A stretch of 64,000 nucleotides of DNA from Sambucus nigra (taxonomy: Eukaryota; Streptophyta; Magnoliopsida; Dipsacales; Adoxaceae): assembly GCA_949130495.1 (NCBI GenBank), contig OX422216.1, forward strand, positions 106,399,967 through 106,463,966, given 5' to 3'. The translations under genes and the position numbers were made by a program. Shown here in pieces: positions 20,603-33,112 of the stretch (position 1 is the stretch's first letter; every line of letters begins with the position of its first letter). Below the pieces are notes generated by a model, which was given only the letters and a program-made list of their open reading frames with translations, was not told the origin of the DNA and searched no databases.

Positions 20603-23529
20603 TGTAATACCCCGTATTTTTATGATATTTATTTTTTGGATTAATTGAATTAAATGTGTATTAATTGGGAATTAATCCGGATAAAAATACTAGCGAGATG
20701 CGAGTTGGTATTTGATTTTAATGAGTATATATATGGCTATATATGAATATTGAATCATGAAATTTGTCGTGAGATTGAAATACGGCAATTTGAAAATTTT
20801 GTTGAGACGCGTATGACAGTCGCGTCAGGAATATTATTATTTAATTAAAAAGTGAATTTTATTTCTATTAACCGTATGGTCGTTTTGAGTGCGCCAACGC
20901 GTCCGGAAGGGTCGAAATAGTCAGAAAACACTAGCCGGGGGTTTAGTTTGGGTCCCGGGATATTTTTAGGTCATGCCGGCAACGTATAAGGGTAGTTTGG
21001 TAATTTTGGATTTTTGGGAATTAAAACCCACGAAAATTAGGAATTAATATCTGATTTGGAATTTAACCACTAAACCCACTAACAACACTTAATGACTAAA
21101 TGGGCTACGGGAGTTATTGGAATTGGTTCCAAAAGTTTCCTAAGGCAAACCCTAGCCTCCATTGTCACCTTGGAGAAAAAGACTTGTAGAGAGAGAGAGA
21201 GATAGGAGAATTCTGCAGAGAGAGAGAGAGAAACCCATCAATTCGCCATCAAAATCAGAGAAATACATAAGGCAGGTGGTTTAATTTACATTATTTTGCA
21301 GTGAATGTCTCTTCCATGCTTAGACAATTCTAAAATTTCATTTGTTTGGGAGATTGATGAAAACCCATAAAATTGGAGTTATAAACTTAATTGTGAATAT
21401 AGGTTTGCATGTAGAAATGTTATTTGATGATTGAACTAAAAGAATTACTACTTTTTGTGTTACAAAAACGGATTTTATTAGGCTCATTGATGATCTAAAA
21501 TTTCTAGGGTTCATGTTCTTGAAGATTGGGGAAAAATGTAGAGTTTTGATATTTGGATGATGTTTAGGATGAATTAACCCCACAAAACACGTTAGTATAT
21601 GACCTAAGTGTGTTTAGGAATGATTAGAAACCTTGAACAATTGTTGGATTGATGTTTAGATGAGATTAGAGGTGAAGAAAAGATGGAAAAACGAGAATAG
21701 GAAAATCTGGGCTCGAAACTGGCCTCTCGTTAGAAGACCTGCCCAGGTCGTTCGAACGAGCTTCTAACGAGTTGACAGTTTGCCTTCTAACGAGAGGGAT
21801 GTTCGTTCGATGCCTTTCGTTCGAACGAGATCTCGTTAGATGCCCAGTTCGTTCGAACGAACTCTCGTTCGAACCAGCCTCGTTCGAACGAGACTTCTAA
21901 CGAGCTGACAGTTTAGGCCTTTTTGGCCTGTTTTGATTTCGCGTGTCCCGTAACCTTCTTTAATTGTAGAGATAACATTCCCTTGATGATAAATTGTTAT
22001 AGATGGGATATTTGGGATATATTGAGGAGTAAAAACATAGAAGTGTGATTTGAATTGAATGGAAATTGTGGAATAGGACGTGAGTGACTATTACAATGCG
22101 AGAATTATTAATGGCTTAAATAATTGAATTAATCGGGAACTTATGAATTGTGTAACATTATAAGTCGGTACGAGAATGAGAAGTGTACCACAAATAAATT
22201 ACGGTGATTACTAAGATGTGTGTTTACTTAGTATATGTATATGCTTTGATGTGTATGACATACCTACCATACTTGCTATCACGGGAGGTTTACGTTCGCT
22301 TAGGGCCCTCTAATCCTTGTGTTGCCCGGATTTAGATTGGTACCTCGAGAACATAGGTCAGAGAAGGACTTATTGAGATGTTAATAAGTCTGCTGATCGT
22401 GGGAGCGTAGGTATGTGCGTGACCCATGTGATGTGACTGTGTTCGCCTCCATTATTTGTGATTTGCTATTATCTGAGAACGATTCCTGAGAGATTCGGAA
22501 TGCGTGATCCATATGTACGTGATGTACCGGGATGGATAGCTAAGTATGTGTGCACCGCAGCTTAGTCTCGAGGTGCTTGTATTGTATATTTATGACGTGA
22601 AAAATATACACTTAAGTTAATGAGAACTTTCATGTTGGTACTGTGAGTATAAATACGATAACGCTTTGAGTAACTATAAAGGGATAACCTGAAATGAATT
22701 TTATTGCTTAATTGAGAATCCGAGTGTATGTAAAGCCTCTATTTAATTGATAACATTAGAATATTTAATGGGAACCGAGTAGAAAGGTTAGAACTCATGT
22801 CAGTTTAGTTAGATGTAATTATCACTTAGATGGGTGCTATACGTTAGGGGTGCACAATTAGATGAGAGGTGAGTATTTTATGTGAGTGCACGTCCTAACA
22901 TGTATTTTGCATTCGTTGTTTTAATGTTATTAAAGCACTTGTTATTTTAAAATACTCTCCACTTTCGAGCTCTGACCCGTTTGCTTTCAAATCTATTTTT
23001 TTGTAAAAACCATTTTAGGTGCCCAGCCACAAGGACACCATGCATAGGATTTTCATTCAGGTGACGAGCTGTAGCTGTTTGTGGAAGTTACAAGACTTTG
23101 CTAGTAGACGCTTCATCTATCTTGATTCTATATTCAGCTTTTATCAGTTGTAGGGCATGTCGCCCATTTCTATTAGAAACATTTATTATTTCAGATTTTC
23201 AGACTTTTGGCATGTAATTAATTCAGGGTACTTTGTTTTATTTAGTTCAGTTGTGGGATTGTTGTGAGGAGTTTTTCCTCCGGACTTATTATTATGTTGT
23301 TGGTTATTCTATTTCTTCGTTATGATGAATGGTTGTTATTCTTTCATTATCCTTATTGCATGTTAATCAGAGTTAACTTAAAATTTGGCAACTCACTTTT
23401 TAAATACTAGGTGGTTAGTAATCATTAAAATGTTTTCGACAGTGATGCTGTTAACTGAACCAACTTTGCATTTTGTATTAATTTAATAAAGGAGTATCTA
23501 CCCGGTATTTAATTAGTCGGGGTGTCACA
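20603..23529 (+). mobile_element. B array, left LTR (Tekay/Del type)
   Basis: Begins TGTAATACCCCGTATTTTTA and ends GTCGGGGTGTCACA before a Met-tRNA primer site; 2,927 bases. It holds a TCGTTCGAACGA/CTCGTTAGAAG palindrome array (21724-21905). It differs from the middle and right LTRs at many sites where those two agree, for example TACGGCAATTTGAAAA against TATGGTAATTTGGAAA and GATAGCTAAG against GATAGCAGAG. No 5-base duplication links its left flank to the right flank of the array. Confidence 0.92.
21724..21905. repeat. Palindromic CTCGTTAGAAG / TTCGAACGA array (left LTR)
   Basis: Alternating self-complementary blocks CGTTCGAACG and inverted CTCGTTAGAAG...CTTCTAACGAG. It contains a GATGCCTTTCGTTC segment absent from the middle LTR. 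Confidence 0.9.
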
Positions 23530-23531
23530 GG

Positions 23532-23543
23532 TGGTATCAGAGC
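23532..23543 (+). other. Primer binding site, B copy 1
   Basis: TGGTATCAGAGC two bases after the LTR end; initiator Met tRNA type. Confidence 0.92.
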
Positions 23544-23713
23544 ATCAGGTTCTAGTGTCCTTTAGGATCTGTACGGCTTATTATGTTTCCGCTGAGCTTT
23601 CTTTGATGTAGAGCCCTATATTTTAGGACTGTTGTATTCTTTTGTATATGCTACGTTCTTCAGCTATTTCAAGTTTATAACTGCGAACTTATAAACTTTA
23701 TTCTTATTTCAGA

Positions 23714-25353
23714 TTCCTCCATGACGTGCACAACGGGTTCCCAGGGATGCAACGCCAGAACCACAGCCCGCACCAGTTCAGGGCACGATGAATGCCGCCG
23801 AGGTTGCAGCCATTGTGGCCCAGGCGATAAATGCCGCACTAGCCGTAGTTCAGCAGGCACCACCTCAGGCGCCAGTAGCCGCGCCAGTTCAGGCACATGC
23901 ATTCCCGTCTGCTTGGGAACGTGTACGTGATGCTTTTCAGAAAGCACACCCACCGGAGTTCGCAAGTAGCTCCGATGTTGTGGTTTCGAGTCAGTGGAGG
24001 AAGGACATTCAGCGGCACCTGAGGATGTATGAGTGCACCGATGTCCAGAAGCAGATACTAGCTACCTTTAAGCTAGTGGGATCTGCATTGCAGTGGTGGG
24101 AGTCTATTACCACCGTGGAGGAGAGAGATACTCTCACTATACAGGAGTTTTGGGTGCGGTTTGACCGCAAGTATTTTCCGTCAGCTGTTCACACGGAGAT
24201 GAGAAGGAAGTTGATGAGCCTCAAGAAGGAGGGTAAGACTGTGGCCGAATATGAGGCCGAATTTACAAATATGTTGAATATTGTTCCGGATGAGATTCTG
24301 ACAGAAGAGAAAAAGATACAGAAATTTACAGACGGGTTGACTTGGAGGATCCGTCAGCATTTGTTGGGGAATCTATCGTTGGCCACTTACTCTGATGTGG
24401 TTAACGCCGCACTGTTACACTGCCAGGATCACCGCTTTCACATGGCTGAGGGCAAGAGATCGGGAGAGTCCAGCCATCAGGGCAGGACTGGAGGACATGG
24501 TGCCAGCGGGGCACAATCTGTTCAGGGGCAGAGACAGGGTGACCAGGGTTCCCAGCAGGGGGATCACAAGAGGTTCAGATCGGGAAATTTCAGGCACGGA
24601 CAGGGAGGTTTCTGGCAGGGCCATCAGGGTCCGAACGGCCATCAGAACCAGCAGGGTCAGAATGGTCAACAGCAGTTTCAGCAGGGCCAGCAGGGCCAGG
24701 GGAGGAACGGTAACGGCCACCAGGGCCGGGGGCAGCAGGGACAGAGAGGGGGGGACTTCCCGGGGAAGTGTTACGTTTGTGGCAAGACTGGCCATAAATG
24801 CCAGGACTGTCCGGATAGGGGCAGGGCCCCACAGCAGCAACAGGGTGCTCGACAGGAGCCGCAGAGACCCGTGTTTCCCGCCGCCCTCCCGGCGCCACCA
24901 CAGATGGCAGCATTACCAACCATTCCAGCGGTCCCAGTTCAGCAGGGGCAGCTGCAGTATGGGAGAGTATACCAGCTTCAGCAGGCAGCAGCTCCACAGG
25001 CACCACCCGCTATTGAGGGTATGTTTCCTATCCATGGCACTATGGGTCGGGTTTTGTTTGATACGGGGGCAACGCATTGTTTTATAGCTACACATTTCGT
25101 GAAAGCCTTAGGGTTGTTAGCCACAGCAGAGAGCACAGTGACGTGTGTAGACTCCCCATTGGGGAGTGGGTCACTTATTTTCTTTATATGCCGGGGAGTG
25201 GGGGTAGAGATTGGTAGTTTGGTATTACCTGCAGACATGTTGGTATTAGATATGCATGAGCACGATGTGATTATTGGTATGGATTGGCTCGCAGCTTATA
25301 GAGCCATGATTGATTGCTTCGGTGGGAGCATTATTTTTGCCATTCCGGGGTAA
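23714..25353 (+). pseudogene. B copy 1 gag-protease
   Basis: Compared with copy 2, the expected start codon at 23714 is ATT and codon 4 is TGA, so translation could only begin at a later ATG (23788, 521 codons). Domains: retrotransposon gag (WESITTVEE, EFWVRFDRKYFP, EMRRKL, WRIRQHLLG) at residues ~40-200; a Gln/Gly-rich linker; a CCHC zinc knuckle CYVCGKTGHKCQDC (~residues 328-341); an aspartic protease with FDTGATHCFI (~429) and IIGMDWL. It ends with a TAA that stays in frame with RT. Gag packages the RNA and the protease matures the polyprotein. The TAA stands where a Gln codon is expected (PG-stop-EMF). Confidence 0.92.
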
Positions 25354-25356
25354 GAG

Positions 25357-26748
25357 ATGTTTGTAGTGGCGATGCCTCGCCCAGAGGGAGGCTCGACCGC
25401 TCATTTGTATTACATAGAGGAGGATACCTCTAAGGAGGTTGTGATTCCTTTAGATTCGATCCCAGTTGTCAGGGAGTATTCCGATGTGTTTCAGGAGATA
25501 CCAGGCCTACCCCCCAGTCGAGAGATAGACTTTGTCATAGACTTATTACCAGATACGAGACCTATAGCACGCGCACCGTACCGTATGGCTCCGGCAGAGA
25601 TGCGAGAGCTACGAGATCAGATTGAGCAGTTGTTGGGACAGGGGTTTATCCGGAGGAGTACTTCGCCGTGGGGTGCCCCTGTGTTGTTTGTAAAGAAGAG
25701 GGATGGATCGTTGAGGTTGTGTGTGGATTACCGAGAGTTGAATAAGGTCACGATACGGAATAAGTATCCGTTGCCCCGAATCGATGACTTATTCGACCAG
25801 TTGAGAGGAGCTTCTTTCTTCTCAAAGATTGATTTGCGATCGGGATACCATCAATTGCGTATCAGGGAAGAGGATGTCTCGAAGACTGCGTTCTTAACGA
25901 GATATGGTTCCTACGAGTTTCGGGTTATGCCTTTTGGTTTGACCAATGCTCCAGCCGTGTTTATGGACTTGATGAATAGGGTATTCAGAGAGTTCCTAGA
26001 TCAGTTCGTCATTATCTTCATTGATGATATTCTGATTTACTCCCAGACAGAGGAGGAGCACGCCGAGCATTTGAGGCAGGTTTTGCAGACACTACGTCAG
26101 AACGAGCTGTATGCAAAGTATGAGAAATGTGGGTTTTGGCTGAAAGAGGTTCAGTTTTTGGGACACATTATTTTCGATCGGGGAATATCTGTTGATCCGG
26201 GGAAGGTATCCGCGGTGAGGGAGTGGGGACAACCCACGACACCGACTGAGATCCGTAGTTTCTTGGGCCTAGCAGGATACTACAGGAGGTTCATTCGGGG
26301 ATTTTCGAAGATAGCGGGTCCTTTGACACATCTGACTCGTAAGGGTGTGCCATTCATCTGGAGTGATGCCTGTCAGTTGGCATTTGATGAGTTGAAGGAT
26401 AAGTTGACCTCAGCACCTATGTTAGCATTGCCGAGACCGGGAGTTGAGTATCTAGTCTACACCGATGCGTCCTTGCAAGGACTTGGAGGTGTATTGCAGC
26501 AGGAGAGTCAGGCCATAGCTTATGCTTCCCGTAAGCTTAAGCCTCACGAGAAGAATTACCCCACTCATGACTTGGAGTTAGCGGTAGTGGTATTTGCCCT
26601 TCGGATTTGGAGACATTACCTTTTGGGGGAGATGTTTCGATTGTTCACAGACCACAAGTCCCTACAGTACCTATTCACGCAGAAGGAGTTGAATATGCTG
26701 CAACGGAGGTGGCTTGAGTTCGTGAAGGATTATCAGTTTGATATCTAA
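25357..26748 (+). pseudogene. B copy 1 reverse transcriptase-RNase H
   Basis: 463 codons in the same frame as gag. RT motifs are [50 protein letters not shown] and the active site FIDDILIYS. RNase H follows with [24 protein letters not shown] and [10 protein letters not shown]. It would copy the genomic RNA primed from the Met tRNA. It ends at an in-frame TAA just before YHPGKANVVADALSR, where related proteins have Gln or Asn. Its protein sequence is identical to copy 2. Confidence 0.93.
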
Positions 26749-27249
26749 TACCACCCGGGGAAGGCTAACGTGGTAGCAGACGCGTTGAGCCGTAGGCCAG
26801 TAGATGAAGTGGCAGAGGTGTGGAAGGCAAAGTGGAAGGAGTTGGGACACCAGGATGCAGTGGCCCGATCATTCATGTCAGTGATGACTGTTACACCGCA
26901 GATTGTCACGAGAGTGGTAAAGGCACAAGCAGATGACTCGTTCTGTCAGGAGCAGATAGTTCGATTATTAACAGAGGGAGCAGAATCCTATACCGTTAGC
27001 TCAGACGGGGGATTACGCTTCAATGGCAGACTGGTAGTTCCAGAAGGGGAGGAACTGCGACACGAGGTGATGGCAGAGTCGCACGGCTCACGGTTCGCGG
27101 TACATCCCGGTGGGGATAAAATGTACCAAGACATGAGACGTCAGTATTGGTGGAGCGGGATGAAGAGAGATATTGCCGTGTTTGTTTCTAAATGCTCCAC
27201 TTGTCAGCTGGTAAAAGTGGATCATCAGAGACCGACTGGACTTCTATAG
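26749..27249 (+). pseudogene. B copy 1 RNase H end and integrase zinc domain
   Basis: Same frame as RT. It contains YHPGKANVVADALSRR, then the H2C2 zinc domain: HPGGDKMYQDMRRQYWW with CSTCQLVK (His and Cys ligands present). It terminates at TAG in TGLL-stop-PLEVP, where Gln is usual. Integrase would insert the cDNA. Confidence 0.9.
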
Positions 27250-28344
27250 CCATTAGAGGTTCCGAGGTGGATGTGGGAGAGCATCTCCATGGACTTTATC
27301 ACGGGGTTGCCTACGTCACAGAGAGGTCACGACTCCATTTGGGTAATTGTGGACAGGTTGACCAAAGTCGCTCATTTTCTACCCGTAAGGACAGACTACA
27401 CTACGGGACAGTATGCCCAGCTCTTTATTGCAGAGATAGTGAGACTTCACGGTGTGCCCCTAAATATTGTGTCTGACCGAGACAAGATATTTGTTTCACG
27501 GTTTTGGGAGAGTTTTCAGGAGGCCATGGGCACGGAATTGCAGTTGAGTACAACTTATCATCCGCAGACCGATGGGCAAACCGAGCGTACAAACCAAATG
27601 TTGGAGGACATGTTGCGTATGTGCATCATTGATTTCGTGGGTGGATGGGAGCAGTATCTTCCACTGGTGGAGTTTGCTTACAACAACTCCTACCAGCTCA
27701 CCATTGGCATGGATCCATTTGAGGCGTTGTACGGTAGACCTTGTCGTTCCCCATCATGTTGGTTGGAGGTGGGGGGCAACAAACTATTTGGGTCGGAAGT
27801 AATTCAGGATACTTCGGCGAGGATAGAATTGATACGGAGTCGCATTCGGGTAGCTCAGGATCAACAGAAGAGCTATGCTGATGCGAAGAGGTTCTTCAGG
27901 AGTTCCAAGTGGGGGACCAGGTTTTGCTCAGAGTATCTCCTATGAAGGGGATTATGCGATTTGGGAAGAAGGGGAAGTTGGCACCGAGATACGTGGGTCA
28001 TTCCCTATCATCGAGCGGATTGGGTGTGTTGCATATAGACTTGGGTTACCGGAGCATTTGCATCGAATTCATGATGTGTTTCATATTTCCTCGCTAAGGA
28101 AATATCTTAGAGATAATTTGGCTCATTCTCACATTGCTTTGGAGGACATCGATCTCCAGCCTGATAGCTCCTACGAGGAGGGGCCGATTGCTATTTTGGA
28201 CCGAAGTGAGCGGAAACTGCGGTCAAAGATAGTTCCGTTAGTGCGTGTTCAGTGGCGACATCATAATGTCGAGGAGTCCACATAGGAGCGCGAGGATGAG
28301 ATGCGCGAACGTTATCCAGAGTTGTTCTTACCAGGTACTTTCTA
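27250..28344 (+). pseudogene. B copy 1 integrase core and chromodomain-like end
   Basis: Integrase D,D,E residues are visible: MDFITGLP, VSDRDKIF, and TDGQTERTNQ. The frame breaks near 27895-27910 at SSKWG, where EFQVGDQVLL is read in another frame; copy 2 shares this break. Copy 1 also lacks one base near 27994 (GTGGGTCATT against GTGGGGCCATT) and has TAG in place of Trp in the chromodomain end (EEST-stop, 28283-28285). The terminal LRSKIVPLVRVQW segment is typical of Tekay chromoviruses, whose chromodomain targets insertion to heterochromatin. Confidence 0.88.
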
Positions 28345-28349
28345 ATTCC

Positions 28350-28385
28350 GAATTTCGGGACGAAATTCTGTTATTAGGGGGGAAG
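28350..28385 (+). other. Inverted repeat plus polypurine tract, B copy 1
   Basis: GAATTTCGGGACGAAATTC (28350-28368), then TTAGGGGGGAAG (28374-28385), directly before the middle LTR. The tract primes plus-strand synthesis. Confidence 0.85.
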
Positions 28386-28387
28386 TA

Positions 28388-31299
28388 TGTAATACCCCGT
28401 ATTTTTATGATATTTATTTTTGGGATTAATTGAATTAAATGTGTATTAATTGGGAATTAATCCGGATAAAAATACTAGCGAGATGCGAGTTGGTATTTGA
28501 TTTTAATGAGTATATATATGGCTATATATGAATATTGAATCATGAAATTTGTCGTGAGATTGAAATATGGTAATTTGGAAATTTTGTTGAGACGCGTATG
28601 ACAGTCGCGTCAGGAATATTATTATTTAATTAAAAAGTGAATTTTAATTCTATTAACCGTATGGTCGTTTTGAGTGCGCCAATGCGTCCGGAAGGGTCGA
28701 AATAGTCAGAAAGCACTAGCCGGGGGTTTAGTTTGGGTCCCGGGACATTTTTAGGTCATGCCGGCAACGTATAAGGGTAGTTTGGTAATTTTGGATTTTT
28801 GGGAATTAAAACCAACGAAAATTAGGAATTAATATCTGATTTGGAATTTACCCACTAAACCCACTAACAACACTTAATGACTAAATGGGCTACGGGAGTT
28901 ATTGGAATTGGTTCCAAAAGTTTCCTAAGGCAAACCCTAGCCTCCATTGTCACCTTGGAGAAAAAGACTTGTAGAGAGAGAGAGAGAGAGGAGAATTCTG
29001 CAGAGAGAGAGAGAGAAACTCATCAATTCGCCATCAAAATCAGAGAAATACATAAGGCAAGTGGTTTAATTTACATTATTTTGCAGTGAATGTCTCTTCC
29101 ATGCTTAGACAATTCTAAAATTTCATTTGTTTGGGAGATTGATGAAAACCCATAAAATTGGAGTTATAAACTTAATTGTGAATATAGGTTTGCATGTAGA
29201 AATGTTATTTGATGATTGAACTAAAAAAATTACTACTTTTTGTGTTACAAAACTGGATTTTATTAGGCTCATTGATGATCTAAAATTTCTAGGGTTCATG
29301 TTCTTGAAGATTGGGGAAAAATGTAGAGTTTTGATATTTGGATGATGTTTAGGATGAATTAACCCCACAAAACACGTTAGTATATGACCTAAGTGTGTTT
29401 AGGAATGATTAGAAACCTTGAACAATTGTTGGATTGATGTTTAGATGAGATTAGAGGTGAAGAAAAGATGGAAAAATGAGAATAGGAAAATCTGGGCTCG
29501 AAACTGGCCTCTCGTTAGAAGACCTGCCCAGGTCGTTCGAACGAGCTTCTAACGAGTTGATAGTTTGCCTTCTAACGAGAGGGATGTTCGTTCGAACGAG
29601 ATCTCGTTAGATGCCCAGTTCGTTCGAACGAACTCTCGTTCGAACCAGCCTCGTTCGAACGAGACTTCTAACGAGCTGACAGTTTAGGCCTTTTTGGCCT
29701 GTTTTGATTTCGCGTGTCCCGTAACCTTCTTTAATTGTAGAGATAACATTCCCTTGATGATAAATTGTTATAGATGGGATATTTGGGATATATTGAGGAG
29801 TAAAAACATAGAAGTGTGATTTGAATTGAATGGAAATTGTGGAATAGGACGTGAGTGACTATTACAATGCGAGAATTATTAACGGCTTAAATAATTGAAT
29901 TAATCGGGAACTTATGAATTGTGTAACATTATAAGTCGGTACGAGAATGAGAAGTGTACCACAAATAAATTACGGTGATTACTAAGATGTGTGTTTACTT
30001 AGTATATGTATATGCTTTGATGTGTATGACATACCTACCATACTTGCTATCACGGGAGGTTTACGTTCGCTTAGGGCCCTCTAATCCTTGTGTTGCCCGG
30101 ATTTAGATTGGTACCTCGAGAACATAGGTCAGAGAAGGACTTATTGAGATGTTAATAAGTCTGCTGATCGTGGGAGCGTAGGTATGTGCGTGACCCATGT
30201 GATGTGACTGTGTTCGCCTCAATTGTTTGTGATTTGCTATTATCTGAGAACGATTCCTGAGAGATTCGGAATGCGTGATCCTTATGTACGTGATGTACCG
30301 GGACGGATAGCAGAGTATGTGTGCACCGCAGCTTAGTCTCGAGGTGCTTGTATTGTATATTTATGACGTGGAAAATATACACTTAAGTTAATGAGAACTT
30401 TCATGTTGGTACTGTGAGTATAAATACGATAACGCTTTGAGTAACTATAAAGGGATAACCTGAATGAATTGTATTGCTTAATTGAGAATCCGAGTGTATG
30501 TAAAGCCTCTATTTAATTGATAACATTAGAATGTTTAATGGGAACCGAGTAGAAAGGTTAGAACTCATGTCAGTTTAGTTAGATGTAATTATCACTTAGA
30601 TGGGTGCTATACGTTAGGGGTGCACAATTAGACGAGAGGTGAGTATTTTATGTGAGTGCACGTACTAACATGTATTTTGCATTCGTTGTTTTAATATTAT
30701 TAAAGCACTTGTTATTTTAAAATACTCTCCACTTTCGGGCTCTGACCCGTTTGCTTTCAAATCTATTTTTTTGTAAAAACCATTTTAGGTGCCCAGCCAC
30801 AAAGACACCATGCATAGGATTTTCATTCAGGTGACGAGCTGTAGCTGTTTGTGGAAGTTACAGGACTTTGCTAGTAGACGCTTCATCTATCTTGATTCTA
30901 TATTCAGCTTTTATCAGTTGTAGGGCATGTCGCCCATTTCTATTAGAAACATTTATTATTTCAGATTTTCAGACTTTTGGCATGTAATTAATTCAGGGTA
31001 CTTTGTTTTATTTAGTTCAGTTGTGGGATTGTTGTGAGGAGTTTTTCCTCCGGACTTATTATTATGTTGTTGGTTATTCTATTTCTTCGTTATGATGAAT
31101 GGTTGTTATTCTTTCATTATCCTTATTGCATGTTAATCAGAGTTAACTTAAAATTTGGCAACTCACTTTTTAAATACTAGGTGGTTAGTAATCATTAAAA
31201 TATTTTCGACAGTGATGCTGTTAACTGAACCAACTTTGCACTTTGTATTAATTTAATAAAGGAGTATCTACCCGGTATTTAATTAGTCGGGGTGTCACA
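28388..31299 (+). mobile_element. B array, shared middle LTR
   Basis: 2,912 bases with the same termini as the outer LTRs. It serves as 3' LTR of copy 1 and 5' LTR of copy 2. It agrees with the right LTR at most sites where the left LTR differs, from near its start to its end. Private changes include GCCAATGCG, CCAACGAAAATT and a shorter palindrome array (29511-29674). Confidence 0.93.
29511..29674. repeat. Palindromic array (middle LTR)
   Basis: Same blocks as 21724-21905 but lacking a 14-base GATGCCTTTCGTTC-type segment. Confidence 0.9.
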
Positions 31300-31301
31300 G
31301 G

Positions 31302-31313
31302 TGGTATCAGAGC
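31302..31313 (+). other. Primer binding site, B copy 2
   Basis: TGGTATCAGAGC, as in copy 1. Confidence 0.92.
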
Positions 31314-31481
31314 ATCAGGTTCTGTGTCCTTTAGGATCTGTACGGCTTATTATGTTTCCGCTGAGCTTTCTTTGATGTAGAGCCCTATATTTTAGGACTG
31401 TTGTATTCTTTTGTATATGCTACGTTCTTCAGCTATTTCAAGTTTATAACTGCGAACTTATAAACTTTATTCTTATTTCAG

Positions 31482-33109
31482 ATGCCTCCACGACGTGCAC
31501 AACGGGTTCCCAGGGATGCAACGCCAGAACCACAGCCCGCACCAGTTCAGGGCACGATGAATGCCGCCGAGGTTGCAGCCATTGTGGCCCAGGCGGTAAA
31601 TGCCGCACTAGCCGTAGTTCAGCAGGCGCCAGTAGCCGCGCCAGTTCAGGCACATGCATTCCCGTCTGCTTGGAACGTGTACGTGATGCTTTTCAGAAAG
31701 CACACCCACCGGAGTTCGCAAGTAGCTCCGATGTTGTGGTTTCGAGTCAGTGGAGGAAGGACATTCAGCGGCACCTGAGGATGTATGAGTGCACCGATGT
31801 CTAGAAGCAGATACTAGCTACCTTTAAGCTAGTGGGATCTGCATTGCAGTGGTGGGAGTCTATTACCACCGTGGAGGAGAGAGATACTCTCACTATACAG
31901 GAGTTTTGGGTGCGGTTTGACCGCAAGTATTTTCCGTCAGCTGTTCACACGGAGATGAGAAGGAAGTTGATGAGCCTCAAGCAGGAGGGTAAGACTGTGG
32001 CCGAATATGAGGCCGAATTTACAAATATGTTGAATATTGTTCCGGATGAGATTCTGACAGAAGAGAAAAAGATACAGAAATTTACAGACGGGTTGACTTG
32101 GAGGATCCGTCAGCATTTGTTGGGGAATCTATCTTTGGCCACTTACTCTGATGTGGTTAACGCCGCACTGTTACACTGTCAGGATCACCGCTTTCACATG
32201 GCTGAGGGCAAGAGATCGGGAGAGTCCAGCCATCAGGGCAGGACTGGAGGACATGGTGCCAGCGGGGCACAATCTGTTCAGGGGCAGAGACAGGGTGACC
32301 AGGGTTCCCAGCAGGGGGATCACAAGAGGTTCAGATCGGGAAATTTCAGGCACGGACAGGGAGGTTTCTGGCAGGGCCATCAGGGTCCGAACGGCCATCA
32401 GAACCAGCAGGGTCAGAATGGTCAACAGCAGTTTCAGCAGGGCCAGCAGGGCCAGGGGAGGAACGGTAACGGCCACCAGGGCCGGGGGCAGCAGGGACAG
32501 AGAGGGGGGGACTTCCCGGGGAAGTGTTACGTTTGTGGCAAGACTGGCCATAAATGCCAGGACTGTCCGGATAGGGGCAGGGCCCCGCAGCAGCAACAGG
32601 GTGCTCGACAGGAGCCGCAGAGACCCGTGTTTCCCGCCGCCCTCCCGGCGCCACCACAGATGGCAGCATTACCAACCATTCCAGCGGTCCCAGTTCAGCA
32701 GGGGCAGCTGCAGTATGGGAGAGTATACCAGCTTCAGCAGGCAGCAGCTCCACACGCACCACCCGCTATTGAGGGTATGTTTCCTATCCATGGCACTATG
32801 GGTCGGGTTTTGTTTGATACGGGGGCAACGCATTGTTTTATAGCTACACATTTCGTGAAAGCCTTAGGGTTGTTAGCCACAGCAGAGAGCACAGTGACGT
32901 GTGTAGACTCCCCATTGGGGAGTGGGTCACTTATTTTCTTTATATGCCGGGGAGTGGGGGTAGAGATTGGTAGTTTGGTATTACCTGCAGACATGTTGGT
33001 ATTAGATATGCATGAGCACGATGTGATTATTGGTATGGATTGGCTCGCAGCTTATAGAGCCATGATTGATTGCTTCGGTGGGAGCATTATTTTTGCCATT
33101 CCGGGGTAA
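31482..33109 (+). pseudogene. B copy 2 gag-protease
   Basis: The start ATG is intact here (MPPRRAQRVPRDA), which defines the true gag start. Relative to copy 1 it has a 12-base in-frame deletion after VVQQAP, a one-base deletion at CTTGGAACGTG (near 31670) that shifts the frame, and TAG at 31801-31803 (CCAG to CTAG). The open frame resumes and runs 31832-33109 (425 codons) with the gag core, CCHC knuckle and DTG protease. It ends at the same TAA as copy 1. Confidence 0.92.
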
Positions 33110-33112
33110 GAG

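Noticed and set aside
20347..20644. Overlapping frames rich in Cys/Gly or Pro/His
   Set aside because: They are translations of poly-C and CA/CCCACC repeats; no start context or homology supports a protein.
25351..27249. Programmed read-through of three stop codons as a new expression strategy
   Set aside because: Tekay-type elements normally use one open polyprotein, each stop is one base from a sense codon, and other frameshifts are present; decay is simpler. Kept only as a testable alternative.
24395..32843. Long frames overlapping the gag linker on both strands
   Set aside because: They arise from the Gln/Gly-rich CAG/GGN repeats of the gag linker read in other frames.
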